From positions 1,054,001 through 1,118,000 of the forward strand of contig NZ_CP007588.1 in the NCBI RefSeq assembly GCF_000732905.1: a stretch of DNA of 64,000 nucleotides, written 5' to 3'. A model generated the notes under the pieces. The model was not told where the DNA came from and did no database searches. It was given only the letters and a program-made list of their open reading frames with translations. Positions 54,574-63,435 of this stretch are shown piece after piece. The position numbers were made by a program, and so were the translations under genes. Origin of the DNA: Weissella tructae (lineage in GTDB: Bacteria > Bacillota > Bacilli > Lactobacillales > Lactobacillaceae). Numbering within the stretch: position 1 is the first letter of the stretch; the number at the start of each line of letters is the position of its first letter.

Positions 54574-54588
54574 GTTCCCCTCACTTTT

Positions 54589-55131
54589 TTAGGCTTGGCC
54601 AGAACTACCGAATCCACCGACACGTTCAGTCTTCTTATCGTTCATATCATCATCAGTTACCAAGAATGGCATGAAGATTCCTTGCGCAATACGTTCACCC
54701 TTCTTAACCTTAACGTCTAAGATACCGAAGTTAGTCATTTGAATAAAAATTTCACCTTCGTTCTTTGGGTTATCCACGTAGTCGGCATCAATCACACCAA
54801 TACCATTCGGCACAAGCAAGCGACGCTTCAATGGGTTTGATGAACGGTTTGCAATCATCAAAAATTCATTTTCAGGCATGTAAGCCTTAATTCCTGTTGG
54901 AATCAATACTGGCTTTAACGCTGTTTGGGCTTCATTCGCTTCAGTATCAATCAATGTACGGTTTTGACGCACTAACTTCATAGCATGCATCAATGGTCGC
55001 TTCCAAATTGATGGCACGACGAAGTCTTCCGCAGCTTCAAAATCATAACCAGCGGCTTGTTGTGTAGCACGTACTGGTAAGTTCAGTCCTGCATCTTGAT
55101 ACTTTTCTACAATCGCAAATTTTCTTGTCAT
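54589..55131 (-). CDS. dut: dUTP diphosphatase (trimeric dUTPase)
   Basis: Hydrolyses dUTP to dUMP, keeping uracil out of DNA. The 180-residue protein shows the five family motifs: AGYDFEAAEDF, ANRSSNPLKRR, NGIGVIDADYVDN, KGERIAQGIFMP and VGGFGSSGQ. A roughly 35-residue insertion (IWKRPLMHAMKLVRQNRTL and on) between motifs 1 and 2 is seen in other LAB and phage enzymes. GGAG lies 7 nt before the ATG at 55131. It heads dut-radA-gltX. Confidence 0.94.
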   Translation of the reverse strand: MTRKFAIVEKYQDAGLNLPVRATQQAAGYDFEAAEDFVVPSIWKRPLMHAMKLVRQNRTLIDTEANEAQTALKPVLIPTGIKAYMPENEFLMIANRSSNPLKRRLLVPNGIGVIDADYVDNPKNEGEIFIQMTNFGILDVKVKKGERIAQGIFMPFLVTDDDMNDKKTERVGGFGSSGQA

Positions 55132-55181
55132 CTTATTACTCCGCTTCATAAAAACTTTATTATTACTACTATTATAACAGG

Positions 55182-55211
55182 AAAAAAACGCTCGGTTTAT
55201 CCCCGAACGTT
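55182..55211 (-). terminator. Intrinsic terminator after the acetyltransferase gene
   Basis: AACGTTCGG / CCGAGCGTT (one U-G pair) with a 7-nt loop, then T-run on the minus strand. Confidence 0.82.
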
Positions 55212-55223
55212 TCCTTTTTTAAT

Positions 55224-55502
55224 TTATTCAGTCACTTGTAGCGCTTGGTACGCAGGTGTCCGGGCAAAAATCTTTTCCGCAAATACACATGTTGGCTTTA
55301 ACTTTACATCTGCTTCAATTGCTAACTGTACCACTTCTTCTAAAAGTGCATTCGCAATCCCTTGTCCACGGAGTGAACTGTGGACTACTGTATGCGTAAT
55401 ATCCCAAACAGTGCCATCTTCATTGGCTGGAAAGACGATTTTAGCCATAACCTCACCATCAATCACATAAGTAATCAAGCCTGGTTCATACGTAAATGTC
55501 AT
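55224..55502 (-). CDS. Small GNAT-like acetyltransferase (YjdJ/Gcn5-type)
   Basis: A 92-residue compact GNAT protein. The acetyl-CoA loop is in HSSLRGQGIANALLEEVVQLA (RGQGIA as the Q/RxxGxG/A motif), followed by a second strand with VKLKPTCVFAEKIFARTPAY. This matches the small Yjdj-type N-acetyltransferase-like family; its substrate is unknown. The start at 55502 comes one nucleotide after the preceding stop, with GAGG 8 nt upstream, so it is coupled to the pseudo-NlpC/P60 gene. Confidence 0.87.
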   Translation of the reverse strand: MTFTYEPGLITYVIDGEVMAKIVFPANEDGTVWDITHTVVHSSLRGQGIANALLEEVVQLAIEADVKLKPTCVFAEKIFARTPAYQALQVTE

Positions 55503-55503
55503 A

Positions 55504-56058
55504 TTATTTACCTCGTGGCATAATTGTTCCGACAAAATCAGGTTGCCAAGTATCCGCTAGTTCCTTGACAGTTACTTCACCTGCCAATAAATCAACTGTT
55601 AGATAGCGTGATCCCCCTACGTAAACTCCTGCATTAATCACCAAATCGCCAGACTTCCAATACAAAACGTCCTTAGGCATGATATCTTGAATTTCAATCA
55701 ACGTTACTTCTTTTAATTGACCTTCTAAATCCGTTGGAAAACCACGTCCCATTGATTGATTGTAGATATATTGAATCAATCCAGCGACGTCAAAACCTGT
55801 TTCTGGACGATTTCCTTGCATTTTGTACGGACGTCCAACGACTTCCGACATCACTTCTAATAAATCACGGTTACTGCGTGCAATAATCAAGTGCATTAGC
55901 TCTTGTTCAATATACGCTGCATTCCCACCTGGTTGAATCTGTGTAGACAAAATTTGTAAATTACGATCCCCTTGCGGTTCAGTAAACATAATTCGACTAT
56001 CAACATTCCCAAAATCATCCATATGAATTGCAACACCTGGTTCAATACTAAATGGCAT
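55504..56058 (-). CDS. Cytoplasmic NlpC/P60-fold protein lacking catalytic residues
   Basis: A 184-residue protein without a signal peptide. Residues 85-182 follow the NlpC/P60 fold: TGFDVAGLIQYIYNQS corresponds to the usual FDCSGLVQYVY, MPKDVLYWKSGDLVIN to the LQPGDLVFF strand, and AGVYVGGSRYLTVDL to the HVGIYVG strand. The catalytic Cys is Val91 and the catalytic His is Asn142, so hydrolase activity is not expected. The N-terminal 80 residues (DFGNVDSRIMFTEP, helix QELMHLIIARSNRDLLEVM) are not recognised. AAGGAG is the SD. It forms an operon with the small acetyltransferase. It could bind a wall precursor or act as a regulator; that is speculation. Confidence 0.75.
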   Translation of the reverse strand: MPFSIEPGVAIHMDDFGNVDSRIMFTEPQGDRNLQILSTQIQPGGNAAYIEQELMHLIIARSNRDLLEVMSEVVGRPYKMQGNRPETGFDVAGLIQYIYNQSMGRGFPTDLEGQLKEVTLIEIQDIMPKDVLYWKSGDLVINAGVYVGGSRYLTVDLLAGEVTVKELADTWQPDFVGTIMPRGK

Positions 56059-56080
56059 ACCTTACTCCTTAAAAATTCTA

Positions 56081-56114
56081 AAAAAAGAAGGGTCCGTACA
56101 AGACGGAACCCTTC
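56081..56114 (-). terminator. Intrinsic terminator of the LysM-CHAP gene
   Basis: GAAGGGT-CCGT / ACGG-ACCCTTC with one bulged base and a T-run on the minus strand. Confidence 0.85.
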
Positions 56115-56135
56115 ATTTTATTTATAAACTTAAGA

Positions 56136-56906
56136 TTAACGGATGAAGACAACACCTGCAGTTTGTGCTGAATCACGGTTACCTGCATAGTTACCTTCGA
56201 TTAGACCAAATGATGTTCCATCAGGGCTAACACTAGTTACAACCGCAACGTGTCCCAAGCCACCAGCACCTTGTTGTCCTGGTGCGAATACAGCAACTGC
56301 ACCTACTGTAGGTGTTGAGCTAACTGTACGACCTGCTGCAGCGGCTGAAGCTGCCCAGTCAGCAGCATTTCCCCAGTTGTTACCAACCCATGGAGCTGCG
56401 GCCTTTGCAAAATAAGTACATTGCCCTTGTGGGTAAGTATTAACAGCTGAGTAATTTTGCGGTGCATCGTACTTCTTTGCAAAATCAGTGTTTTGTGACT
56501 TGTTAGTCTTTGCAGATGTTGACACTTCAGTTTGAACTGGAGCTTCAACTTGTGCTGGGGCAGCAGCTGGAGCTTCAACAGCAGCTTGTTCAGCTTGCTT
56601 TACTTCAACTTCTTCCTTAACTTCAGCAACAACTTCCTTTTGTTCTGCAGTCAACTTCAAGTCCTTAACAGCCTTACCAGTAACAACCAACTTGTCTCCG
56701 GCCCAGATCTTGTTAGCATCCTTGATGTTGTTTGAAGAAACCAAGTCTTCAACTGTTGCATCGTAATCGATAGCAAGTTGTGACAAAGTGTCACCTGACA
56801 TGATTGTGATCTTAGTTGTGTCAGCTGATCCCAAAGCAGTTGACCCAGCCATCAAAACGGCGGCTCCAGCGGTGGCTAACAACATGTTCTTAACAGTAGT
56901 ATTCAT
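56136..56906 (-). CDS. Secreted LysM-CHAP peptidoglycan hydrolase
   Basis: A 256-residue exported protein: signal peptide (1-28, cleavage near GSADT), one LysM domain (32-75, IMSGDTLSQLAIDYDATVED), a Glu/Val/Ala-Pro-rich linker (80-145), and a C-terminal CHAP domain (150-256) with the catalytic Cys in YPQGQCTYFA, His in GLGHVAVVTSV and a polar third residue in LIEGNYAG. It should cleave within wall peptides or cross-bridges during growth and separation. The SD GGAGA lies about 11 nt before the ATG. A WalR-like box is upstream (57027). The 56907-57226 gap otherwise has only that box and the clp terminator. Confidence 0.92.
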   Translation of the reverse strand: MNTTVKNMLLATAGAAVLMAGSTALGSADTTKITIMSGDTLSQLAIDYDATVEDLVSSNNIKDANKIWAGDKLVVTGKAVKDLKLTAEQKEVVAEVKEEVEVKQAEQAAVEAPAAAPAQVEAPVQTEVSTSAKTNKSQNTDFAKKYDAPQNYSAVNTYPQGQCTYFAKAAAPWVGNNWGNAADWAASAAAAGRTVSSTPTVGAVAVFAPGQQGAGGLGHVAVVTSVSPDGTSFGLIEGNYAGNRDSAQTAGVVFIR

Positions 56907-57026
56907 AAGATTAATTTCTCCAATAGATTTTTGCTTTTTTTTATTTGTTTTAATTTCTAACTTAAATTACAAGACTTAGTATATGCAATGCGTTTTTCAA
57001 GAAGATACCATAAGCATGTACGTTTA

Positions 57027-57043
57027 TTTACGCTTATGTTACA
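57027..57043 (-). promoter_or_regulatory. Candidate WalR box upstream of the LysM-CHAP gene
   Basis: Minus strand TGTAAC-ATAAG-CGTAAA fits the WalR (YycF) direct repeat TGTWAH-N5-TGTWAH with a single mismatch. It lies 120 nt before a wall hydrolase gene, the classic WalR target type. Confidence 0.45.
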
Positions 57044-57191
57044 GGAATGTCTCAAAAATCAAAGACGATTTCTTTAAGAAAGCCTGAAAACGGCTACACA
57101 ACAAGGTTTACAGCTATTATTCATATGATTTGCATTATTTTTTCTTCCTATTAGAATGTTTCGCTGTAACTTTATATTTCACAAGAACAAT

Positions 57192-57218
57192 AAAAAAACT
57201 GCCAGTTACCTGACAGTT
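57192..57218 (-). terminator. Intrinsic terminator of the Clp ATPase gene
   Basis: AACTGTCAG / CTGGCAGTT (one U-G pair), loop GTAA, seven T on the minus strand. Confidence 0.85.
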
Positions 57219-57226
57219 CTTCTATA

Positions 57227-59380
57227 TTATTCAGCTAAATCATGCGCTTCTTTTGCAATATCTGCTAATTCTGCATCTTTCTCAGCTTCCTTCTTATCAT
57301 GTTTCATTAACTTCTCATCAGCTTTTTCCTTGTTAGGATCTGTTTCTGCAACAATCACAATTTCGTCATCACGTACTTCAGCACGTAAATCCTTAACATT
57401 TGGATTGTCTAGATAGAAGTCGGCAATTTGATCTTCTAATTGATCTTGGATAACACGACGTAGTGGACGTGCTCCCATTGCAGGATCATAACCTAGGTCA
57501 ACTAGCTTACGCTTTGTTTGGTCTGTGATATCAATGTGCAATCCCTTCAACGCAATCGCATGGTTCATATCATTCAACATCAAGTCCACGATGTGTAGTA
57601 GGTTATCTTTACTCAATGGACTGAATTCAACAATTGCATCAAAACGGTTTAAGAATTCTGGCTTAAAGTATGGTGCCAAACGTGTCATCAAATCTGGTTG
57701 ATCTTCATCTTCTGGATCAAAACCAGCTTGTCCTGCATTTGATGTCATGATGATAATCGTGTCCTTAAAGGAAACAACATGCCCTTGGGCGTCTGTTAAA
57801 CGACCGTCGTCCAAAATTTGTAGGAACATATTCATAACATCTGGATGTGCCTTTTCAACCTCATCCAATAGGACAAGTGAGTAAGGATGACGACGAACTG
57901 CTTCCGTCAATTGTCCAGCCTCTTCATAACCAACGTATCCTGCTGGCGCACCAATCAACTTAGAAACGGAATGCTTCTCCATGTACTCAGACATGTCAAA
58001 ACGAATCATATTTTCATCAGTTCCAAATAATTCCTTGGCTAGTTGCTTTGCTGTTTCAGTCTTTCCAACCCCAGTTGGTCCAGCAAACAAGAAACTTCCA
58101 ATTGGACGACCAGACTTATTAAATCCGACACGGTTACGACGGATAGCACGTGCTACACGTTCAGTCGCTTCATCTTGCCCAATAACATGTGCGGCTAAGT
58201 CCTTATCCAAATTCTTAAGTTGTGTTTGTTCTGATTCTGCTAATTCACCAACTGGAATACCAGTCTTTTGTTCCACAACCTTTTCAATATCACGCTTTGT
58301 GACAGTTGTTGCAGCTTCATTTTGTGGCTTTTGGCTCTTAATTGATTCTAATTGAAGTGTTAATTGGTTAACCTGGTCCTTCCAATAAGTAGCCTTTTCA
58401 AAGTCTTCCTCATTGGCGGCTTCCATCTTCTTATTATCTGCTTCTTGAATCTTCTTTTCGATTTCCTTTGGGTCACCAATCTTCACAGATAGGTTCTTTA
58501 CAGATCCGGCTTCGTCCATCAAGTCAATCGCCTTGTCTGGCAAGTAACGATCTGTAATGTAACGATTTGATAGATCAACAGCAGCTTCCAAGGCACCATC
58601 AGAATAAGTTACCTTATGGTATTCCGCATAACGAGGTGCCAAGCCCTTCAAAATCAAATTGGCTTCTTCGGTTGTTGGTTCATCCACCATAACTGGTTGG
58701 AAACGACGTGCAATCGCACCGTCCTTTTCAATTTGACGGTATTCGTTCAATGTTGTGGCTCCCAATAGTTGGAAATCACCACGTGCTAATGCTGGCTTCA
58801 AAATATTACCAGCATCCATTGAACCTTCACCTGTGCCACCAGCACCCATAATTTCATGGATTTCATCAATGAATAGAATAACATCCTTTCGTTGTGAAAC
58901 TTCGTCCATTAACTTTTGCATACGCTCTTCAAATTCTCCACGTACACCAGTTCCTTGAACAAGTGACACAACGTCCAAACGAATCACTTCTTTATCTTGT
59001 AATTTAGCTGGTACTTTCGCATTCACAATCGCTTGTGCCAAACCTTCAACCACAGCCGTCTTACCGACCCCAGGTTCACCGATTAATACGGGATTGTTCT
59101 TGCTACGACGATTCAAAATTTCAATCGTTCGTTGAATTTCATCATCACGACCAATCACGGGATCAAAATTACCTCGACGAGCCTCCTCAGTCATGTTGAT
59201 TCCATATTGATCTAATAGTCCTTGTTCTTGTTGCGGAACCTGTTGTTGGCTTCGCATTTGTTGTTGTCGCATTTGTGGTTGAGGTTGTTGACGAGACATT
59301 CGTTGTTGACGTGCAATGTCATCATTCATCATCCGAAAAATATCGTCAAAATCTGAAAATCCAAAATTGTCTTGTGCCAT
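57227..59380 (-). CDS. Clp ATPase, ClpE-like without N-terminal zinc finger
   Basis: A 717-residue HSP100 unfoldase with two AAA+ modules: [13 protein letters not shown] / [10 protein letters not shown] (first) and [14 protein letters not shown] / [11 protein letters not shown] (second). A UVR-type helix pair lies between them ([18 protein letters not shown]). The N-terminus has a Met/Gln/Arg-rich stretch (15-55) in place of the CxxC zinc finger of ClpE or the double N-repeat of ClpC. Closest to ClpE/ClpL of lactobacilli; whether it partners ClpP is uncertain because the P-loop tripeptide is not clear to me. GGAGG is 8 nt before the ATG at 59380. A CIRCE element lies upstream. Confidence 0.88.
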   Translation of the reverse strand: MAQDNFGFSDFDDIFRMMNDDIARQQRMSRQQPQPQMRQQQMRSQQQVPQQEQGLLDQYGINMTEEARRGNFDPVIGRDDEIQRTIEILNRRSKNNPVLIGEPGVGKTAVVEGLAQAIVNAKVPAKLQDKEVIRLDVVSLVQGTGVRGEFEERMQKLMDEVSQRKDVILFIDEIHEIMGAGGTGEGSMDAGNILKPALARGDFQLLGATTLNEYRQIEKDGAIARRFQPVMVDEPTTEEANLILKGLAPRYAEYHKVTYSDGALEAAVDLSNRYITDRYLPDKAIDLMDEAGSVKNLSVKIGDPKEIEKKIQEADNKKMEAANEEDFEKATYWKDQVNQLTLQLESIKSQKPQNEAATTVTKRDIEKVVEQKTGIPVGELAESEQTQLKNLDKDLAAHVIGQDEATERVARAIRRNRVGFNKSGRPIGSFLFAGPTGVGKTETAKQLAKELFGTDENMIRFDMSEYMEKHSVSKLIGAPAGYVGYEEAGQLTEAVRRHPYSLVLLDEVEKAHPDVMNMFLQILDDGRLTDAQGHVVSFKDTIIIMTSNAGQAGFDPEDEDQPDLMTRLAPYFKPEFLNRFDAIVEFSPLSKDNLLHIVDLMLNDMNHAIALKGLHIDITDQTKRKLVDLGYDPAMGARPLRRVIQDQLEDQIADFYLDNPNVKDLRAEVRDDEIVIVAETDPNKEKADEKLMKHDKKEAEKDAELADIAKEAHDLAE

Positions 59381-59475
59381 AATAACACCCTCCATATTCA
59401 TTTTTAGTATTGTACTTGTTTGTTTAAAGTAAATCTTACTGGAATTTATTTTATATCCAATTCCATATATCTATA

Positions 59476-59502
59476 TTAGCACTCTAATTGTTAGAGTGCA
59501 AG
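59476..59502 (-). promoter_or_regulatory. CIRCE element (HrcA operator) upstream of the Clp ATPase gene
   Basis: Plus-strand reading TTAGCACTC-N9-GAGTGCAAG matches the CIRCE repeat TTAGCACTC-N9-GAGTGCTAA at 16 of 18 positions. It lies about 95-120 nt before the start codon and implies heat-shock control by HrcA. Confidence 0.85.
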
Positions 59503-59528
59503 TTTTTAAGAAATATTTTTAATCGTAC

Positions 59529-59546
59529 TGTAACATAAACGTTACA
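59529..59546. repeat. Inverted repeat TGTAAC-N6-GTTACA upstream of the Clp ATPase gene
   Basis: Perfect 6-bp arms. It lies about 27 nt upstream of CIRCE and could be a second operator or overlap the promoter. It does not fit CtsR, cre or GlnR consensus spacing. Confidence 0.45.
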
Positions 59547-59624
59547 CAAGAAATCCAAAAACGTTAAACCTTTTTTGACCAAACAACTTTAACCGTCCAA
59601 ATAACTCATAAAGTTCGCTTAAAA

Positions 59625-60617
59625 CTAATCGACCCGACGAATTACAGCCTTGCCATACGTCTCACTATTGTCCATATAAATAAAAACCTCTTCAATACTA
59701 TTAATATCAGAAATAGCAAACACGTCTCCAACATATGGCGTAATAATATCAGCACCACTTAATTCAGCAGCTAGCGCCAATGCAGCACCTTGTGTCTCCA
59801 TTAATAGTTCATTCGATGCTTTGACAAACATAAATTCCCAATCTAATGAAACAGACTTATTTTTTACTAAGCCAATATCCACAGGCCCATCAGGCGCAAC
59901 AATCATCCCAATATGACCAAAAGGTGCGATTAATTCCGCAACCTTGGCAAAATGTCGATTTGGTTCATGTAATAGTGCGATATACGGAATATCTGTCCAA
60001 CCATTTTCTTTTAGTTCTTGTAAGTAGTCTTCATAATGATTCACAACATAATCCGCACCATTCGCACGAACCATATTCTGACTTTCCACTGTAGATGCAG
60101 TTGCAATGACTTGCATCCCCATCCATTTTGCGAGTTGTGTCATGACACGACCAACTGCACCAGCGCCATTAACAATAAATAGTGTCTGCCCAGTAGCCGC
60201 ACCTTCACGTGCGACTAATCCGAATTTATCAACCAACAATTCATAGGCTGTTAAAAAGGTTAACGGAATCGTCGCTGCTTCAACGTCTGTTAGATTTTGT
60301 GGCGCTAGCGCCATAATCTCTTCACGAACAAGTTGATAATTTGCTAAACTTCCCGGTCGTGCAATGTCTCCACTATAAAAAACACGATCCCCAGGTTGAA
60401 AGGCTTGTACTGATGCGCCTACTTGCGCAACAATCCCGACTGCATCAAATCCCAAAACCTTAGGTTTCTCAATAACGGTACGTTGCTTCCCATCAATTGG
60501 ATTCAAGCCAGTTGCCTTAACTTGCACTAAGACATCATGCTCACCCAAAAGTGGTATAGGTGTCACCACCCTTTTAAATCCACCTTCAGGTTGTGCTTCA
60601 ATCATTTCCATATCCAT
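59625..60617 (-). CDS. Zinc-independent medium-chain oxidoreductase (quinone oxidoreductase-like)
   Basis: A 330-residue MDR-superfamily enzyme, probably NADPH-dependent and acting on quinones or enals/alpha-beta unsaturated carbonyls. Family marks are VKATGLNPIDGKQR, VLGFDAVGIVAQVG, AATIPLTFLTAYELL and the NADPH-binding VNGAGAVGRVMTQLAKWMG. Catalytic zinc Cys/His residues of alcohol dehydrogenases are absent, as expected for QOR/ZTA1-type proteins. GGAGG lies 7 nt before the ATG. It is monocistronic and convergent with no visible strong terminator in the 59503-59624 interval. Confidence 0.87.
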   Translation of the reverse strand: MDMEMIEAQPEGGFKRVVTPIPLLGEHDVLVQVKATGLNPIDGKQRTVIEKPKVLGFDAVGIVAQVGASVQAFQPGDRVFYSGDIARPGSLANYQLVREEIMALAPQNLTDVEAATIPLTFLTAYELLVDKFGLVAREGAATGQTLFIVNGAGAVGRVMTQLAKWMGMQVIATASTVESQNMVRANGADYVVNHYEDYLQELKENGWTDIPYIALLHEPNRHFAKVAELIAPFGHIGMIVAPDGPVDIGLVKNKSVSLDWEFMFVKASNELLMETQGAALALAAELSGADIITPYVGDVFAISDINSIEEVFIYMDNSETYGKAVIRRVD

Positions 60618-60767
60618 TCAACCACCTCCTTATTTATAGTAACTACTTACATCTACTATTCTAACAAACTATCGCCTGTCACAATTTATAATTCTTCAAA
60701 TACGCACTTTCGTCTTTTTAAATATGTTAAATAAACTCATTTATTTATTATTTTTTAAAAATAATAC

Positions 60768-60795
60768 TTCATTTTGTGGCGTTTAGGTGTACAAT
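60768..60795 (+). promoter_or_regulatory. Possible promoter of als-aldB
   Basis: -35-like TTCATT, 16-nt spacer, -10 TACAAT (60790-60795), about 50 nt before als. The 60618-60845 interval has no gene. Confidence 0.4.
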
Positions 60796-60845
60796 GTGTT
60801 TATTCGCTATATTAGTTAGTTAAAGAAACAAAGGAGTATTTACAC

Positions 60846-62531
60846 ATGTCTGATTCACAACAATACGGTGCTGACCTAATCGTCGACAGTCTTAACAACC
60901 ACGGTGTTGATTTGGTTTTTGGAATTCCAGGAGCCAAGATTGACCGCCTATTCGAACGATTGGAACACCCAGAAGAAGGAACTGTTTCACCTGAACTAGT
61001 CGTTGTTCGTCATGAACAAAACGCGGCTTTCATGGCCCAAGGTTTTGCACGTATTACACGTAAGCCGGGTGCAATGATTGCGACTTCTGGACCAGGAGTT
61101 GGTAACCTTGTGACTGGTTTGATGACAGCTACCGCTGAAGGAGATCCTGTTTTGGCCATCGGTGGACAAGTACCTCGTAAGGACTTGTACCGCTTGACAC
61201 ACCAAAGCACTGACTCAGTTGCGATTTTCAAGCCTGTGACAAACTACTCTGTTGAAGTTCAAGACCCTGAAAACATTTCAGAAATCTTGGCTAACGCCTT
61301 TGTTGCTGCAACTGGACCAAAGCCCGGAGCGGCTTTCGTATCAATTCCACAAGACGTTGATGATGCTGTGATTACAGCTAAGCCATTACAAGTATTTAAC
61401 GCACCTAAGATGGGTGCTGCCCACACCAACGATATCGCTTGGTTAGCAGAACAAGTAAAGGCTGCTAAGTTGCCAGTTATCCTTGTTGGACAACGTGGTT
61501 CAGATGATGACACAGTTGCTTCATTGCGTAGCTTGCTAGAACAAACAAACCTACCCGTTGTAGAAACATTCCAAGGGGCTGGAGTTATCTCACGTGAACT
61601 AGAACCTTCAACATTCTTTGGTCGTATTGGTTTGTTCCACAACCAACCAGGTGACCAATTGTTGGCTGAATCTGACTTGGTTATTACAGTTGGTTACGAT
61701 GCCATCGAATACGAACCACGTAACTGGAATGCTAACAACGATCTAAAGATCGTGACAATCGATACTGCCTTTGCACAAATCGATAACCACTACGTACCTG
61801 AACGTCAACTTGTTGGAACAATCGCTGATACATTAGATTCATTGAAGTCAGTTATTGCTGGTTACGTCTTGGGTGATGAAGCTAAGGCAACTTTGGCTAA
61901 GACAAAGCAACAATTGCACGATTCTGATAACGAAACATACACACCTGCTGAAGCACATCTAAACCACCCATTGAGCATCGTTAAGGCGCTACAAGAACGT
62001 GTTACAGATGATATGACTGTGGCTTCTGACATTGGATCACACTACATCTGGATGGCACGTCACTTCAAGTCATTCGTCCCACGTCACTTCTTGATTTCAA
62101 ATGGTATGCAAACACTTGGTGTTGGATTACCATGGGCGATGGTTGCGGCGATGGTTCGTCCAAATGCTAAGGCAATTTCTGTTTCTGGTGACGGTGGATT
62201 CTTCTTCTCAGGTCAAGAATTGGCCACTGCTGTTGAAATGAAGTTGAACACAGTTAGTTTGGTTTGGAATGACAATCACCGTTACGACATGGTTAAGTTC
62301 CAAGAAGAAAAGAAGTATGACGGAAAGTCAGCCGGAATCCAATTGGCCCCAATCGACATCGTTAAGTTTGCCGAATCAATGGGTGCTAAGGGATTACGTG
62401 TTGAAACACCTGATCAACTAGACGCTGTCTTGGATGAAGCATTCGCAACAGAAGGACCCGTTGTTATCGACATCCCCGTTGACTACTCACACAACCACGA
62501 ATTAGCACAACTTGTTGCACAAGAAGGCTAA
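60846..62531 (+). CDS. alsS: Alpha-acetolactate synthase (catabolic, AlsS type)
   Basis: Condenses two pyruvates to alpha-acetolactate with ThDP. The 561-residue protein has the catalytic Glu in VVRHEQNAAFMAQG, GPGVGNLVTGL, the FAD-less catabolic central domain, and the ThDP motif GDGGFFFSGQELATAVEMKLN (key residues GDG...N; shown in two parts GDGGFFFSGQ and TAVEMKLN). The absence of a regulatory small subunit and the pairing with aldB mark it as the acetoin-pathway enzyme rather than branched-chain IlvB. AAAGGAG precedes the ATG. It allows pyruvate overflow and pH control. Confidence 0.95.
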   Translation: MSDSQQYGADLIVDSLNNHGVDLVFGIPGAKIDRLFERLEHPEEGTVSPELVVVRHEQNAAFMAQGFARITRKPGAMIATSGPGVGNLVTGLMTATAEGDPVLAIGGQVPRKDLYRLTHQSTDSVAIFKPVTNYSVEVQDPENISEILANAFVAATGPKPGAAFVSIPQDVDDAVITAKPLQVFNAPKMGAAHTNDIAWLAEQVKAAKLPVILVGQRGSDDDTVASLRSLLEQTNLPVVETFQGAGVISRELEPSTFFGRIGLFHNQPGDQLLAESDLVITVGYDAIEYEPRNWNANNDLKIVTIDTAFAQIDNHYVPERQLVGTIADTLDSLKSVIAGYVLGDEAKATLAKTKQQLHDSDNETYTPAEAHLNHPLSIVKALQERVTDDMTVASDIGSHYIWMARHFKSFVPRHFLISNGMQTLGVGLPWAMVAAMVRPNAKAISVSGDGGFFFSGQELATAVEMKLNTVSLVWNDNHRYDMVKFQEEKKYDGKSAGIQLAPIDIVKFAESMGAKGLRVETPDQLDAVLDEAFATEGPVVIDIPVDYSHNHELAQLVAQEG

Positions 62532-62542
62532 CCCATTCACTT

Positions 62543-62566
62543 AGCCGCCTTCGGGTGGCTTTTTTT
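62543..62566 (+). terminator. Intrinsic terminator between als and aldB (attenuator)
   Basis: AGCCGCC-TTCG-GGTGGCT with T6 immediately after. The GGAGG of aldB begins right at the end of the T-run, so read-through transcripts are needed for aldB. Confidence 0.85.
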
Positions 62567-62578
62567 GGAGGTAAATAC

Positions 62579-63289
62579 ATGACAACTCTATATCAACACA
62601 GTACGCTTGGTGCTTTGATGGCCCGTCAATTCGCGGGTACAACCACAGCCGATGAATTACTAACACATGGAGATACTGGTATCGGAACGTTAGATGGCGT
62701 CGACGGCGAAGTCATCATCCTAGATGGTCAAATGTATCAAGCTGAGTCTAACGGTACTGTCAATCACATCACAGCCCTTAACGACACTAGTTTGCCATTT
62801 GCGACGGTTCATTTCGCCGGTGAAAGCGAAGCAATTACATTGCCTCACACTGACTTTGCAGGCTTAGCATCGTTAGCTGATAGCCACCATTTCCACAACA
62901 ACTTCGCTGCATTACGTCTACATGGTGACTTTAGTCACGTACTTGTGCGTATTGCACCTAAGTCAGAAGCACCTTACCCCAGCTTAGCAACAGTTGCTGA
63001 AAACCAACCGACATTCACTGCTGAGAATATCACTGGTACTATTATTGGATATTACTCACCAGAGTTATATCAAGGTGCCGTTGCGGCTGGCTGGCATTTG
63101 CATTTCCTAAGCGACGACCATACATTTGGTGGACATCTCTTAGCGTTAACAGGGGATAACTTAACTGGAACATTAGAAGAGTTTGCTGATTTCCAATTAC
63201 ATTTACCCATTGATAACGCCAGCTTTAAAAACCATACATTAGACCTGGATGGTTTAAATGAAGGTATCGCCGCGGCAGAAGGCCACTAA
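62579..63289 (+). CDS. aldB: Alpha-acetolactate decarboxylase
   Basis: Decarboxylates alpha-acetolactate to acetoin. The 236-residue protein carries the zinc-binding GWHLHFLSDDHTFGGHLL (three His) near its C-terminus, YYSPELYQGAVAAGW, and an N-terminal beta domain. The start at 62579 (MTTLYQHS) has GGAGG 7 nt upstream; an upstream GTG frame overlaps the terminator. It is 47 nt after als, with a terminator between, and its product acetoin is the likely substrate of the dehydrogenase at 4.6 kb. Confidence 0.95.
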   Translation: MTTLYQHSTLGALMARQFAGTTTADELLTHGDTGIGTLDGVDGEVIILDGQMYQAESNGTVNHITALNDTSLPFATVHFAGESEAITLPHTDFAGLASLADSHHFHNNFAALRLHGDFSHVLVRIAPKSEAPYPSLATVAENQPTFTAENITGTIIGYYSPELYQGAVAAGWHLHFLSDDHTFGGHLLALTGDNLTGTLEEFADFQLHLPIDNASFKNHTLDLDGLNEGIAAAEGH

Positions 63290-63310
63290 TCACGTGATTC
63301 TGTCACAACA

Positions 63311-63350
63311 AAAAGGATCAAGACTCTACACTAAGAGCCTTGATCCTTTT
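63311..63350 (+). terminator. Intrinsic terminator of als-aldB
   Basis: 12-bp lower stem AAAAGGATCAAG / CTTGATCCTTTT plus CTCT / AGAG, then TTG. Strong in both directions. Confidence 0.9.
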
Positions 63351-63392
63351 TTGTATATCGGCATACCATCAGGCACCCCTATAAATGAACGC

Positions 63393-63428
63393 ATTAAAAA
63401 AGCAAGCCATCCCCAGACAGCTTGCTTT
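63393..63428 (-). terminator. Intrinsic terminator of the deoxyribosyltransferase-like gene
   Basis: 9-bp stem AAAGCAAGC / GCTTGCTTT with a 12-nt loop; T-run on the minus strand. Confidence 0.85.
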
Positions 63429-63435
63429 CTTATTT

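Noticed and set aside
59574-59594. CtsR operator upstream of the Clp gene
   Set aside because: Two heptads GGTTAAA and GGTCAAA are present on the minus strand, but they are 7 nt apart instead of 3, and one deviates.
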